This document shows, piece after piece, positions 1-11,565 of a DNA stretch of 14,789 nt. The translations under genes were made by a program, and so were the position numbers. Source of the DNA: Gonium pectorale (lineage: Eukaryota > Chlorophyta > Chlorophyceae > Chlamydomonadales > Volvocaceae); NCBI GenBank assembly GCA_001584585.1, contig LSYV01000086.1:245230-260018 (forward strand). Reading direction: 5' to 3'. The first letter of the stretch is position 1; each line of letters starts with the position of its first letter. The notes beneath the pieces were generated by a model, which had not been told where the DNA came from, did no database searches, and was given only the letters and a program-made list of their open reading frames with translations.

Positions 1-2
1 AA

Positions 3-446
3 CGTCCGCAGCAAGATGCGCCCGGACCTGCTCCTCATCCTGAGCTGGCCCTTCGACACACACAACAACGCGGTTACCAGGGCCCAGACGACAGAAACAG
101 ATGCACGGTACACATCGTTGAAGCAGGATACACTGCGGACACAAACCACGCAGAGAAACAGCACGAAAAAGCAGAGCAGCACCGCCAGCTGGCCTCGGAA
201 CTACAAGCTGCAGGCTGGAACGTGCGCTACACATGCAGGGAAGCCATAAGCCTTGGGTTTGGCGGCACCATCCGCAAGGACCTCAGACCACTCCTCATCA
301 ACTTGGGTCTTTCGAATCGGGACGCCCAACAATGCTGTTACGACCTGCACGACCAAGCCGTACACGCCCTGAACGACATTGTATACCTAAGACGGCAGCT
401 GGAACGCGGGCGGTTTTCCCCATCTGACAACCCCGCCGGGACGTAA
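3..446 (+). CDS. LINE ORF2-like C-terminus (partial, 5' end outside window)
   Basis: The frame is open from base 3 without a stop for 147 codons to TAA. It ends the polyprotein of a LINE whose reverse transcriptase would lie upstream. Visible motifs are VHIVEAGYTADTN (about residues 47-59), a lysine- and glutamine-rich stretch with EKQHEKAEQH, the segment LGFGGTIRKDL, then LINLGL and DLHDQAVHALNDIV, ending in an Arg-rich tail. From memory, this order (VE-G-Y-D, K/E-rich helix, LG-GGTI, LH-HAV) recurs at the C-terminus of reverse-transcriptase proteins in volvocine algae; no search was run. No catalytic RT motif is visible because that part is missing. The frame is intact to the stop, so the copy may be fairly young. 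Confidence 0.7.
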   Translation, partial: RPQQDAPGPAPHPELALRHTQQRGYQGPDDRNRCTVHIVEAGYTADTNHAEKQHEKAEQHRQLASELQAAGWNVRYTCREAISLGFGGTIRKDLRPLLINLGLSNRDAQQCCYDLHDQAVHALNDIVYLRRQLERGRFSPSDNPAGT

Positions 447-456
447 ACCGTAGCCT

Positions 457-522
457 CCCACCTAGGTGGGCCTTTACCACTGCGGTGGCGGGCGGTGTAC
501 AGGACTCCAACACCAGAGTCCT
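457..522 (+). repeat. Hairpin cluster in LINE 3' UTR
   Basis: Three stem-loops follow each other: palindrome CCCACCTAGGTGGG (457-470), CCAC/GTGG (477-480/485-488), and AGGACTC/GAGTCCT (501-507/516-522) with an 8-base loop. LINE 3' UTR hairpins are known in some families to be bound by the element's own reverse transcriptase; that role here is inference. Confidence 0.6.
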
Positions 523-574
523 CACCACAGCCTGCCCCCTTAACACACGCCTCGGTGCACGACCGGGCGTAACC

Positions 575-592
575 TTATTATTATTATTATTA
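575..592 (+). repeat. (TTA)6 tail of the LINE
   Basis: There are six perfect TTA units at the 3' end of the element. Similar TTA-type tails occur at the retroposon ending at 10899 and, in reverse complement, at about 11277-11290. Confidence 0.8.
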
Positions 593-875
593 GCTAGGTG
601 CGAAGTGCGCTGTCTGACCCTGCGCTGCCGAAACCCGTTTACTCCCTGCTACTCATCACATGCTTCATTCCCTACCTCTAGGTACGCCATGCTGTATGCA
701 ATGAAGGATACCGAGGTGTGTAGCGAGCGGTGCAGGACTGTCCGGTTACTACTTCATGTATGCAGCGCAGGGGCGGGTGTATGTGCGTGTACGCACGTAA
801 GTAGTGTGTCTTTACCTGGTACGGACGGCACACCCGCCACCATGTATACGGTTGCAAATCTTTTGGTCGGTGCAG
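593..875. other. Non-coding stretch between LINE tail and first visible exon
   Basis: No convincing coding segment is visible. The right end (TTGCAAATCTTTTGG then TCGGTGCAG) has the pyrimidine-rich form of a 3' splice site, so the stretch is probably the end of an intron in which the LINE is inserted. It could instead be 5' flank or 5' UTR. Confidence 0.5.
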
Positions 876-1051
876 ATAAAAGGCGGCACCATGTACATCA
901 AGAAGTCGGATGTCGTCGCACAAGATGTCGTCCGCACAGGCAGCGCCGACTTCGGCGTCGGCGAAAACGGCCTTTTCGTGCAGCGTCTCACCGGCAGCGG
1001 CAGTGGAGCCCAGAACGGCACGGACTCCGGAACGGTGCTCAAGACTGCAAT
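876..1051 (+). CDS. Exon 1 of visible part: start of module 1
   Basis: The exon follows a pyrimidine-rich acceptor ending GGTGCAG and ends AT before GTGAGA (phase 2). It encodes about 58 residues including MYIKKSDVV, ADFGVGENGLFV and the sequon NGT. ATG at 891 has a good context (GGCACCATG), but the frame is open before it and what follows is not a signal peptide, so an internal exon is preferred. Confidence 0.65.
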
Positions 1052-4000
1052 GTGAGAAGCACATGTGTTTGCTTGTTAAATCACGCCCAACATGTATTTG
1101 TTAAATCCCCCAGCAGTGTATAGCGAATGAGGCCATACGTTATGAGGCCAGCAGCAGGCCGGCATGCGTGCGACGGAGCTTTAAGATAGAGTCCGTGTGT
1201 TCATAGTTCTCAACTTCGCTTGCCTGTCAAGTACACGGCCTGCTGTTGCTGCTAAGCGAAGCGCAAGATAAGAAATAAAGGATTTCCGAGCGTGTTTCTC
1301 CGTTCGTCTGTGCTTGCTCCGTCCACACATACATGCATCGGCTCCCTGCCACCCCACCGCCCTGCCGCATATACCTTGCTCGCAGCTTCATGGGCACCCC
1401 GCAGGCGTTCGACAGTGAGGTCGACATCCAGTCCCTCATGGAGCTCAAGTACCTCCTGGTGGGGCGCCGGATGTCAATTTCTACTTGACGATCCGATTGG
1501 TTGTCTGTCAATTCTCCATGAGGGATGGATGTTTGCTTTCTAGCTATTCTCTGCGGGTTGTGTTTATATGCTGCAGCCCCGCCCGCAGCCCGGTCTTGCC
1601 CGCGCGCTGTATTGCTTACCTTGGTTTGTTCCTAGCTGGGTATGTATACATCCGGATGCCCGCCCCGCCCTCAGATCAATGGCACGAGCAGGGCTCAGCT
1701 GGGTCTGGTTGTTCAAGGCGTTGCGCGTGTTCCCCTCGACGGCAGCGTGTATGGAACGGTGCTGCACATCGTGACAGTAGCAGGTAGGTAGCAACTTCGA
1801 TGAAGCAAAGTCGTTCAGATAAACTAGCTGCATGGGCAGGTACCGCACTTATGTTGTGTCTGTCGGTCACGCCTGCTGACGCCGCCTATGCCAGCCAGCC
1901 AGCAGACAGAACTGCAAACAGACGGCGGGAGAGGAAGTATTGGGCAGTTCTGAACTGGGTTTGGGAAGGTGACCCCGTGGTTTGAGAGGCTGAAGGCAAG
2001 CGACCGTGGGGAATGATACGCCCAGGTACTAGTGGCCAAAGGAAGGCAAGGGGCACGCGATAGAAACAAAGAGCGCTCATCAGCGACAGCCCAGGGAGCC
2101 ACACAGGAAAGCTGACATTTGTTGGGCGGATGTATGAAATTTGAGAAGCTGGAGGATTGCCTAATAATGTATGACAAGCTGTGCTTGTGCGGCGCGCATG
2201 CAGGCACCATCACGCTGGACGCGACTGTGGTCACCTTCTCCACCACCATCGCGAACATCTTTGCTGAGGCGGGATTCCGCATCTCCACCACCCGCCGCCG
2301 CGTGCTTCTGGGTGCGTCTAGATAGCTAGCCAGCTAATTAGCATGGTGACGATATGGATTGTCTGTCTAGCTAGTGAATGTATGGGGCCGCGCGCGTGCG
2401 TGTGTGGGGACTCCTCTATCTGTGCTAGGCGCGTGCATGCGCGCCATGTTTGTGAGACAATCACAAAATCTGTCGACCGCTGACCACAGCACGAGGGAAG
2501 TGAGGTTACGAGCTCCGGCACATGCAGCCGTCAATGCCCCTGGCTAAAATAGTAGCTGTCGTGTGTCGCTTCGAAACCATTGTCTCGCTCGGTCACGAGC
2601 GAGTGATGAGGGCCGCCATGCTCCATGCCCGATTATTGCTGGCAGGCGCGTACACCGTCCTCGGCTTCTTTAACACAGTTAAGGTAAGGCTATACCAGGC
2701 TTATTTTGTAGTGGATGCTGGAGTCGGTAGGAAATCCCGCATCTTATCACGCGCGGATGCAGGACCTGTCCGCCAGCGGCAAGCCCGCCGGCATGCCCCA
2801 GCCCCGGCTGCCCGCCGCCGAGAACTTCGTAATGAAGCTTAAAGTAAGTGCGATGAGTGGAAGCTGACGATGACGATGATGAGTGGGAAATAAAGCCATA
2901 CATATATGAGGGTGAAGTTACGCTGTCGACGTTGCATGTGTATGTATGGATGCATGCAAAACGCGCTGCCTGTGTATCTGTACGCGCGGTCCTGCATGTA
3001 AGTGCTCTAGATACGTATGTGCTCTGCTGCTGTATGTGTGTGTTCGATTCCCTGAGCTCTCAACCAGCAGGCTTGATCCCGTGTGCCCTCTCACCCGGCT
3101 CCGCCCATGCATTACTTACTTGCATGGCAGATCTACGAGCCTTGTGTCACGCCCGAGCAGCCCGACTCCGACCGATGCATCTATGTGCCGCCCGAGGTGC
3201 CGGGCAGTCAGGACGCCTCCCCGCCGCCGCCCAGCCCCATCGCCCCCTCTCCACCCATGGAAGACCCGGCACGCCGCCGCCGGGCCCTGCAATCCTCTCT
3301 GCTGCCGTTCGTCGTGGATGACGAGGCTCGCGACGCTGTCGTCGCTGCTGGCCATTCTGACGATGATGAGCTTAACGGCGGCGCCGAAGTCGGACGCAGT
3401 AGCAGGAGGCTGCGCCATCGCTGGGTTGCGACCGCCCCATCCGTCCACAGCAGCCACGGCAGGTAGGTGGGGATAGATAGCTGCTTGCTTCGGGGCTGGT
3501 ATATATGTGAGGCTAGTATGCCCCAGATGTCGATCAGGCGCATTCCTGGTAAGCACCAAACCGCCTCGCTCGTGTGGCTCACGTCGATCAGAAAATCCGC
3601 TTCCTACCACCATCGACGCCTCGATCGCCCGCAGGCGGCTAATGAGACGCACGTTCATTCATAAGTTGATGATAACGCTCGCTTGCTCGCTCGCTACGCT
3701 CGAGCTCATCGTCATGCGCCCCGTCCTGTCCTGTCCCGCCCCACCCGCCGCCGCTGTCCGTCCTATGGCCCTGCCTTCGGTCCTCTATCGCATGGGAGCA
3801 GAATCCTGCCAGGTATGTATGTATAGGCGGCTGGGATGCAAACATGCTGCGTTTGGCTGTGGCAGCAGGGAATGCGCTGCGATATGAATGACCCGTAACA
3901 GTAAAAAGGACTCTGTTCTAAACATGCACCATTTTCCGTTGTTTGCATCATCAACAAAGAAATGGAGTCTAGTCTGTCCGTACATCCGCACATTTATGTG

Positions 4001-7000
4001 TGAAACAATCCTATGGCGGCGTGTGCGGCCGTACATGTCCCCACATTGATATGAGTGTTGACCCTGCTGGCTCTGCCGTACGTATGTACGACCAGAGTCC
4101 AACACCGTGGACCTCGCGGGCGTGGAACTGTACAAGGGCGCTCGCTACATGACGCAGTGAGTGTAAGGGCGGCCAGACGCGGGCGCTGAAGTGAGAGCGA
4201 GCATGGTGAATGAACGAACCTACCCTTGTCTTTAGCTAGATAGCTCCCTGGGCACGGCACTCCAGGTTAGTTGCTGGGCACTTACAAACATACTGCACAA
4301 TCCTGCCTACTACACACAATTCACTTACTTGGTGCACGAAGATGCATGCGAGTCTGTGTGCTCTGTGTACGGCCACAGCATGGAGCTGACGTACTCGTAC
4401 AACGGTTCCGTCCGAGTCGAGTACGAGTTTCCGATCTACCCCGACTGGAAGAAGGTTGAGGTCCTGGCGAGCAACAGCAAAGAGATCCAGTCGTGGCAGG
4501 CGACGGTGCGTGCCGGGAAAGGAAGGCCGGGAGCGAGGGCGCGCCCAGTAGTCAGCCGTACGTACGTGTTTGTGTGCAACAGGGATAGATGGGCGCCGCT
4601 CTCAAGGTGCAGGTATGTCCAGCTAGCTAGCCAGCAGAAGACAGCTGCTTTGCATGGCATTCCGGCCCCAGGCATACGATGTAGTATTACACGTTCCCAA
4701 ACGTCACCCCGAACCTAAGTCCATTACGTCACCCCGATAGGTGGTAGTGAGAACTACCGGTTGATAGAGTTGTGAGCTTATAAAGCTCCGGCGATGGTAG
4801 GGATAACACAGAGGTCAACTCCGCCGGCCGGTTTCGTAGTGTAACCATTGGGAACACGAACCCAACTACGAGTAAGACATGTCGGCAATCCGACTACGTC
4901 TAACAACCGATGGTGTAGTGCGTCAATACGCCACTGCCAGTGGCACAAAGCCACGACTATGCGCACACATGCGACATATATAGCCGCCCACCAGCGTCTC
5001 GTCATCACATGCACGCAGCATTGCATGCACGATACAACATACGACAGCTAGTGTACCCCTGCATTAATCTCTATCTGGTGTATATGCCACACATTGCACT
5101 ACACCGCTGTGTTCGTATTCAGCTTACTCGCGCCTATATAATCCGCACATGCAGGCGCCTCCCGAGGGCAGCACGAACCCGGTGGAGACGTACTTTTGCC
5201 GCAACTTCACGATCCCCTCGTCCGGGCCTGCGGGTTTCAACTCCAGCAGCGTCCTGAACTACACCTACCTCGGAGTGGACTCGGTCGGCGCGGAAGTGTG
5301 AGTCGGCTACGTTTCCGATCCCGCGCTCAATATGTATGTTTTACATGCAGTCAATCACGTACAATGAGCGAGGGTGATGCGGGCCGTCCATTTGATGGGA
5401 TGCATGGCACCAAGCTAGCTAGCTACTGCTGCCGGTGGTATGCAGCGCCTGCTGTGGGCAATGAACGTACGGCCCCTTTGCCTTCGCTGATGTTGAGTCA
5501 CTCATCTTTACCAAGGTCGGAGGTACACGCGCTGACATACGTACGTACGATATGTACATACGTCATCATCCACCCATAGATGCGTCTCCGTCAGCTAGCT
5601 GGTCTATCCCGTATCACTTGGCTATCTAGCCCTGGTTTATTTGCTGTTGTGCGTGCACCACCGCACCCCATATCATATATACTGCTGTCGCTGTATCGCT
5701 CGCAGGCTGGCCCGGCATTTCGAAATGTACGTGACGCAGCCTTCGAACACCAAGCCTGGCCAGGTTGAGATCCTGCGCATTGTGAGTTTTGACAGTATTT
5801 GTGTTTGTATGTAGCGTCCACAAGCGCGAGAGCATCCAGTTGCAGCCAGCAGCGAGCATACGTACGTACGGCAAGCAGTTGTATGCAACATACAGCAGCA
5901 GCACGCGGTAGGGCTGGTGTGTTGCATCTATCGTACGTTCGTTAGTTTCGGTCCATTCTGTATGCATGCCACACTAGCTGCATCCTAGATAGGTAGATAG
6001 GTAGAACTCTACGTACCGCTGGCTGGAATGATGATAAATGAACGAATGACGCAAGCAACTGAAGTCCATCGCCTTCCCCACGGTGTGCACCCTGCACCCT
6101 ACACCATTACGAGCGAGTTTACAGGATTACTGGGACAGGCTGGACAACAACACACCCCTGCGGTTCGAGTTCAGAACCTCCGCCGTTGGTTAGTTACTGA
6201 TTCGTTACTGTATGTGGCCGTATGTGCGTTATTGCTCGGTCCTACGGTATAGGTGGATTGGAGCGCGGGCATGCCGTCCGACCATGCGTTTCCTGCTGCG
6301 CGCATTGATAGGTAGATTGCCCCGCATGCATGTATGCATGCGGACCGTGTGGGGTCATTGAATACCGCGCTCGCTTGATTAGGACAACCAACGAACGTCG
6401 ATGTATGTGACCCAAGACACATACAGAGGCGACACCACCGTCCGCGCGCGCAGGAGTCGTGGCCATTGATGTCGTGGAGGTCCGAAACATCACCAGCGCC
6501 AGCCCGGAGGCGGCGCCCGCCATGTTTGCGGCGCCGGCAGTGGAATCCTGCCCCTCCAACCCCAGGCTCCCCCGCCTCTCGTCCGCATTCATGACCCGCG
6601 GGGAGGTCGTGCCAGCCGACCCGCCCGCCGGTGAATCTCTTGGGTCGTCTCTTGTGTGGATGGGAGCACACATGCTCCTCCGTTTATGGGAGGAGCGTAC
6701 GTGTGCGTCAGGGGACCGCCAGCTCTTGCTTATAAATAACACCCTTGTTATGATCGATAGAGAGCCTGCCGCTGTACGCATCGCAGATGGCCACATACGA
6801 GATGCGTGCGTAGATAGATGCCTGCATTTGACGACTCCCCTACGTACATGCACTTCATCGGCCTGCCTCCAGAAATGCAGTAATAACTAAATTGGAGTGA
6901 TAGCCACCCACCCATTATTAGCAAATGCCACGTGGCGGCAGCCGGCGGCGACAGATCAGTATGTAGTTATAATGGACATGCCATACCATCTATCGGACTC

Positions 7001-10000
7001 GCTTGAATCACGATAGGAATCAGCATCAGGGCCATGCCCAGCCACCCAGCCAGGCACCCCATGCTCCAGCCTCCAAACCTTGCGTACACGTACGGCTGAG
7101 ACCTTATGCTCACGTTGTGTCAGCTTGCGCGCGCCAGCCCCAAACTACTGCACGTACGATACGGCAGCCTAATACCACAGTGTCTTCAGCCGGCGAACCC
7201 GCCGGACATATTACTGCGGTTCGTTTGTTGGCTGCTGCAGGGGCCGACGCGGCGGCTGGGCGGCGCCTCCTGGAGTACACCGAGTCGCTGGCTCCGCTGT
7301 GGGAGCAGCTGGACCACGTCAACGGAACCGGCAACTGGCCGCAGTGGGCGCTGGACATGTACGGCGGAGTGCACCCGGCCAGGAGGTCACAGGCCGCCGT
7401 ACGCAGGGTGCGTGCGTGGCAGCAGCCGCCCTGCTGTCCTGCCTTATCCCACATCGCATATGCGTCAACATTTGATTAGATTATGTTATAATGGTGAATG
7501 GTCCTTGATGTATCATACATGTGTCGGGCCATCCACGCAACACACCATGCACGCACTTGGTAAAGGCGATCCGCCTAAAGGCGGGTGTCCTTACGAGCCA
7601 TAAGGTCAAGGACACGCCGTCTCTCTATCTTCTGAAACGAGTTGCACATACGTCCATGCAGGGTCTCCAGCAGTGCGCAGCGAGGCCAAGCTTTAGGATT
7701 CCCCTAGGTGTCTGCAACGTGGACTTCACTACTTACCAGTGAGCGCTAGCTGTATGTATGGGTTGCTTGCATGCAACGCAGGAGCCCCCGTCATTGCCCG
7801 CTTGCTAACTTGATGGCACGGCGCAGTATACGTACGCCTCCGCGAACCCATCGTGCGTCGCAAATAAGATTGATGTGTGTCTGTCTTACGCCTTCTTCCT
7901 GTGCGCATGCCCCAGAGCTCACAGGGAGCTAGCTGCTCTTGCCATGCTGGCCCCAATCAAAGCACGCCGAAGTTGCAATTAAGGGCTTGCACGCGGCAGC
8001 AACTAACGCAGGCCGATCCGAAGAGAGATCTTTAAGCACATGTATGCAAGAATGGCCGCGTTGCGATGAGCGGCGTCAGCGCGCGCGGCCCCGAACGAAC
8101 CTATCGTCGATGCCTGCCTCTATCTGCCTCTACGATGCAGGAACGGCGCCTTCGGCATCGGGGCCGGCTGTGGAGGCAACGGTGAGCAGTACGGCGTTGC
8201 ACACGCCACCACCGTACGTTTGTTATTGGGGCTTACACGTGCGCACGGCTCCTGGTTGTACTGCATGTATGCACACATACCGTGCTTCCCTTACAACACC
8301 CTGTTTGACGCTCGTACACAGGGATCCATCATTGCTGGATCCATCATTGCTCGTTATGTTGCTTGCACCCGCCTGACTCTATCTCGCACGCGAACCTTGT
8401 TCATGCGGAAGTGCATGGACTCCTGACACCGCTCGCACAACGCGCTCGTTGCTTTCGAGCGTACGGAAACGGTAGGTGCCGTACGTATCGGAATATATAA
8501 CGCCCGCGTCGCTCCGTCCATATCCCGCACGTTTGTGTGCACGCAGTTGGGCCTATCGCCCTGTCTGGAAGCCTGGAAATGAATACATGTAAGCAAGGTT
8601 GTTTGTCGGTACAGAGCGGCGGTACTGCTCTGGGCGGCTGCACGCACATGCCACACGTACGGCACTGATCGATGGCCGACGCCATAGTACGGGTTGAACA
8701 TACAGGTGCTTGCTCCGAGCACATGGCATGTGTGCCTTGATTGATTTTGAAGTGATCTATCTGTGGTCAAGGTTAACAGCCAAACGCGATGCGTCTTCAC
8801 ATGCATCGTACGCGACCTGCCCGCCCCCCCCATCGTACGTACGTACGTACGTTTACCGCACGTGCATGCATTCGTGAGGCGCCTGCAGGCGAGCCCAAGG
8901 TCAGGGGCTGTCTGGCTGTCGGCGTTGGTCTCCCCAGCAGCAACTGGCTCGTCAAGAGGCTGGGCGTGAAGCTCAGAATTGACATTGCGCAGGCTTGCGT
9001 GGGTAAGGTTTATCTTCCATCCGTTTCTATCTGTCAGGCCCTACACTTGTGATACATGGGAGGACGTATGCATGGGTATGGACAGGAACTAGTACTCTGA
9101 TTGTGGACACAAGTGCGCAAGCTACAAAGCAGGTCCACTGTCGGCGGCCTGTCGCTGCAATATGTATATACTTAAAACAAGCCGCTAGCAGTGCGTGCCC
9201 TGACACCTCCATGTATGCATCGCTACATCTGCGTACACGATCGACTGCGTGCTTGCTGCGCATGCTTGCTTGCAGATTACAACCACAGAGAACGTTTATT
9301 CTTCATCGAGGTCACAGTCACGTGAGCACCTCATACGCTTGCGCCTTGCCATGAACTCCTGCCGATCTGTTGGTCGCAAGACAGCAATTGTGCACGTACG
9401 GCGGTCTGCCTGCAGTACGTATGTACCAGCCGCTTGCAGATGCGCTGTGATTGAGAGATAATGCTGCAGCTAGCTGAATGCTCATGACTGCTGTCTCGCT
9501 GCGCGCCTGAGCGAGCGAGCGTAACGCCTTCGTTTGTCCCACATACACGCATGTATGTACGGACGCGCTCACATGAATCACATTCTGAGCGTCTGCATTG
9601 CGCTCCGTTCGCATCCCGTTCGCGCGCACCGTACTGATGACTTACTTGCAGTCTAGCGAATGCCATCGCGGCCAAGGCGGAGCTGAGCCTCGAGATTGAC
9701 TTCAGCTCCTGCTGCATCTGGATAGCCTCGGTGAGCGAGCACAGTGTCATTGCGTGAGTCACACTGCGATAAATAAAAGATTACACCGCGGGGAGCCTAT
9801 CTAGCTTCTTATTGGTGCTGATGTGTGAGTTGTGGCTGGGACCATGGGCGAGCTGCGACTGGCAGGGACTGACGAACGAATCGGTACAAGCAAATCTGGT
9901 GGATCAAATACGTAGGTAACCCTGCGGATATGTCGCACTGCCCGCCCGCCATCATCCATGCCCGAATGGGTTGGCTAGGTCGCTACCTTCCCGTGCACAC

Positions 10001-11527
10001 AGCTGATATACATACGTGCTAAGCATGCATGCCTTTGGTGCTCTTACCTGCTCCGTCGTCGTGATACCTGTCTTGTCAGGTCACGCTCGAGGCATCGCTT
10101 GGCATGAGCTTTTTAAACGCCTGGATCACGATTGGATCCATCGACATCGTGTCAAACGTTTACCTGAGAGTGAGCGGGGGTTGGGTTCCTATGTCCTGGG
10201 GGGCGGGGCGTCGGGCTTCGCGATCAGCAGACGCCACGCACGCACGCAAGCGAGTTTATGAGTTACCAAGTGATAAGATCGAGCCTGCTGCCCGGCCCTG
10301 AACTTACTTGCATATATATAGCACGTATCCGTACTTACCCGCTGCCTGCTGCTTATATGCTTGGACAGGGATCTCCAGCGGATCAGGACAGAACAACCAA
10401 TCCCACAGGTGCTTCTGGGCATTGGGACGACATACACATATACACACCATGCAATCAAGCTGCCATGCGATGCGTACGTTCGCCGTACGGCGTTGTATGT
10501 ACGGCTCACCGTGCCTTCCATATCGCATTATGCACACATGCAGCAGCCAGGTAGCTAGCTGCATGCGTTGAGAACGAAACTTACGAGCGGATGGGTCATG
10601 TAGCTGCCTTCGTTCGTTCCCTCGCTCTCCCCTTGCTTTGTACAATACGACATCAATGCGAGGACGCAACAATTGGGCGGACTGCCTTGCTTCCTCGTTT
10701 GTTTACCGCATGCGATGCGTCAGCCTCCTTGTTTGTGTACTTAACACCATACTTCGCGGCATTACAGGGGGAAGGGCCCCTTAGGGCGTCATGGCCATGA
10801 CGTACCTCCCGGGCCTACCTCCTTAAATTACGCCAGAGCTATGCTCGGTGTTATTATTATTAGGGTTTTAGGGTTTTAGGTAGCTCGGTATTATTATTTC
10901 TTCGCGGCATTATGTCGGTGGCATCAATACATAATTTATTTGATCTGCCCTGCCTGTTGCTACACGTGTACCCCTTCCGCAGCTGTCAACTTTGTCGGTG
11001 GTTGGCTTACTGTGTCCAACGGTAGGTCATGTGACGTGGATGGAGTTTTGCTAGCGGTCTTTGGGCCTAGATCTTGCTTGCTGGAGATGCATGCGCGCAG
11101 CAGGACGGAGGCAGCATGCAGACGCCGCGCTCTTTCCAGCCAGCCATCCACACGCCGTCTATATATCGTAAACCTGCCTGCGCTCGCGTGCATGTATATA
11201 TTATATGTATGTATGTGCCACGGCCATTATTGGTTCCCGCGCGCCTGTGTGTACGTAGTACGAGTGGTGAGAAAAAAATAATATTATTACTCCCCGGTCG
11301 TGCACAGAGGCGTGTATTAAGGGGGTGGGCTGTGGTGAGGAGCCGGGTATTACCATACACCGCCCGCCACCGCGAGTGGTGAGAACTAAAGGCCCGCATC
11401 TATCCAAACCCGTCTCTCACCGCACCGCCCCAGTAGTCACATGCATGCATGCATGCAAGTGAAGTAAATGCAACGCTCGCTCGCTCGCTCGCTCGCCGCA
11501 CATACACAAGTACATGCATATTTATTA

Positions 11528-11565
<38 letters not shown>

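Larger units (their letters stand above)
1..592 (+). mobile_element. 3' end of a LINE-type (non-LTR) retrotransposon
   Basis: This is the downstream end of a non-LTR retrotransposon whose 5' part lies outside the window. It consists of an open frame from 3 to a TAA at 444-446, a 3' UTR of about 130 bases and a terminal (TTA)6 tail at 575-592. The UTR holds three consecutive hairpins: a 14-base palindrome at 457-470, CCAC/GTGG at 477-488, and a 7-bp stem at 501-507/516-522. A diverged relative of the UTR lies inverted at about 11274-11393, which supports a dispersed repeat. If the exon starting at 876 is internal, the element sits in an intron of the host gene, in the same orientation. No target-site duplication can be sought because the 5' junction is not in the window. 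Confidence 0.8.
4506..5154 (+). other. Intron (649 bases) carrying SINE-like sequence
   Basis: GTGCGT to ACATGCAG. The middle part (about 4700-4912) is a tRNA-derived SINE-like insertion, described separately. The remainder shows nothing recognisable. Confidence 0.6.
8182..8888 (+). other. Intron (707 bases)
   Basis: GTGAGC to GCCTGCAG. It contains a 15-base tandem duplication (8322-8351) and an ACGT palindromic run (8835-8851). No coding segment recognised. Confidence 0.6.
10409..10982 (+). other. Intron (574 bases) with a retroposon insertion
   Basis: GTGCTT to CCTTCCGCAG. The insertion at 10752-10912 is described separately. Confidence 0.6.

Noticed and set aside
891..1051. Gene start at ATG 891
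   Set aside because: The frame is open upstream to a good acceptor at 875, and the sequence after the ATG is not a signal peptide although the protein looks secreted. Kept only as an alternative.
4848..4912. Functional tRNA gene
   Set aside because: The T-arm loop is one base too long, and the acceptor and D-stems do not pair.
5155..5781. Copper type II monooxygenase-like domain (YFCRNFTIP then ARHFEMY)
   Set aside because: Only a faint likeness; the His-His copper pair is not present (RH), so no function is assigned.
5782..6124. Second retrotransposon in the intron with ACGT/AGAT runs
   Set aside because: Only simple runs are present; no tail, duplication or similarity to the other elements.
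6171..6853. Minus-strand open frames of 166 and 203 codons
   Set aside because: They lie opposite exon 14 and its introns, have no recognisable motif and look like shadows of the G+C-rich plus-strand exon.
7829..7950. Exon encoding YTYASANPSC after GGCGCAG
   Set aside because: It needs phase 0, but exon 16 ends in phase 2; the phase-2 reading joins exon 17 cleanly instead.
10379..10478. Exon in the frame RIRTEQPIPQVLLGIG
   Set aside because: It is open, but leads through exon 23 into the wrong frame for the VMO-I exon.
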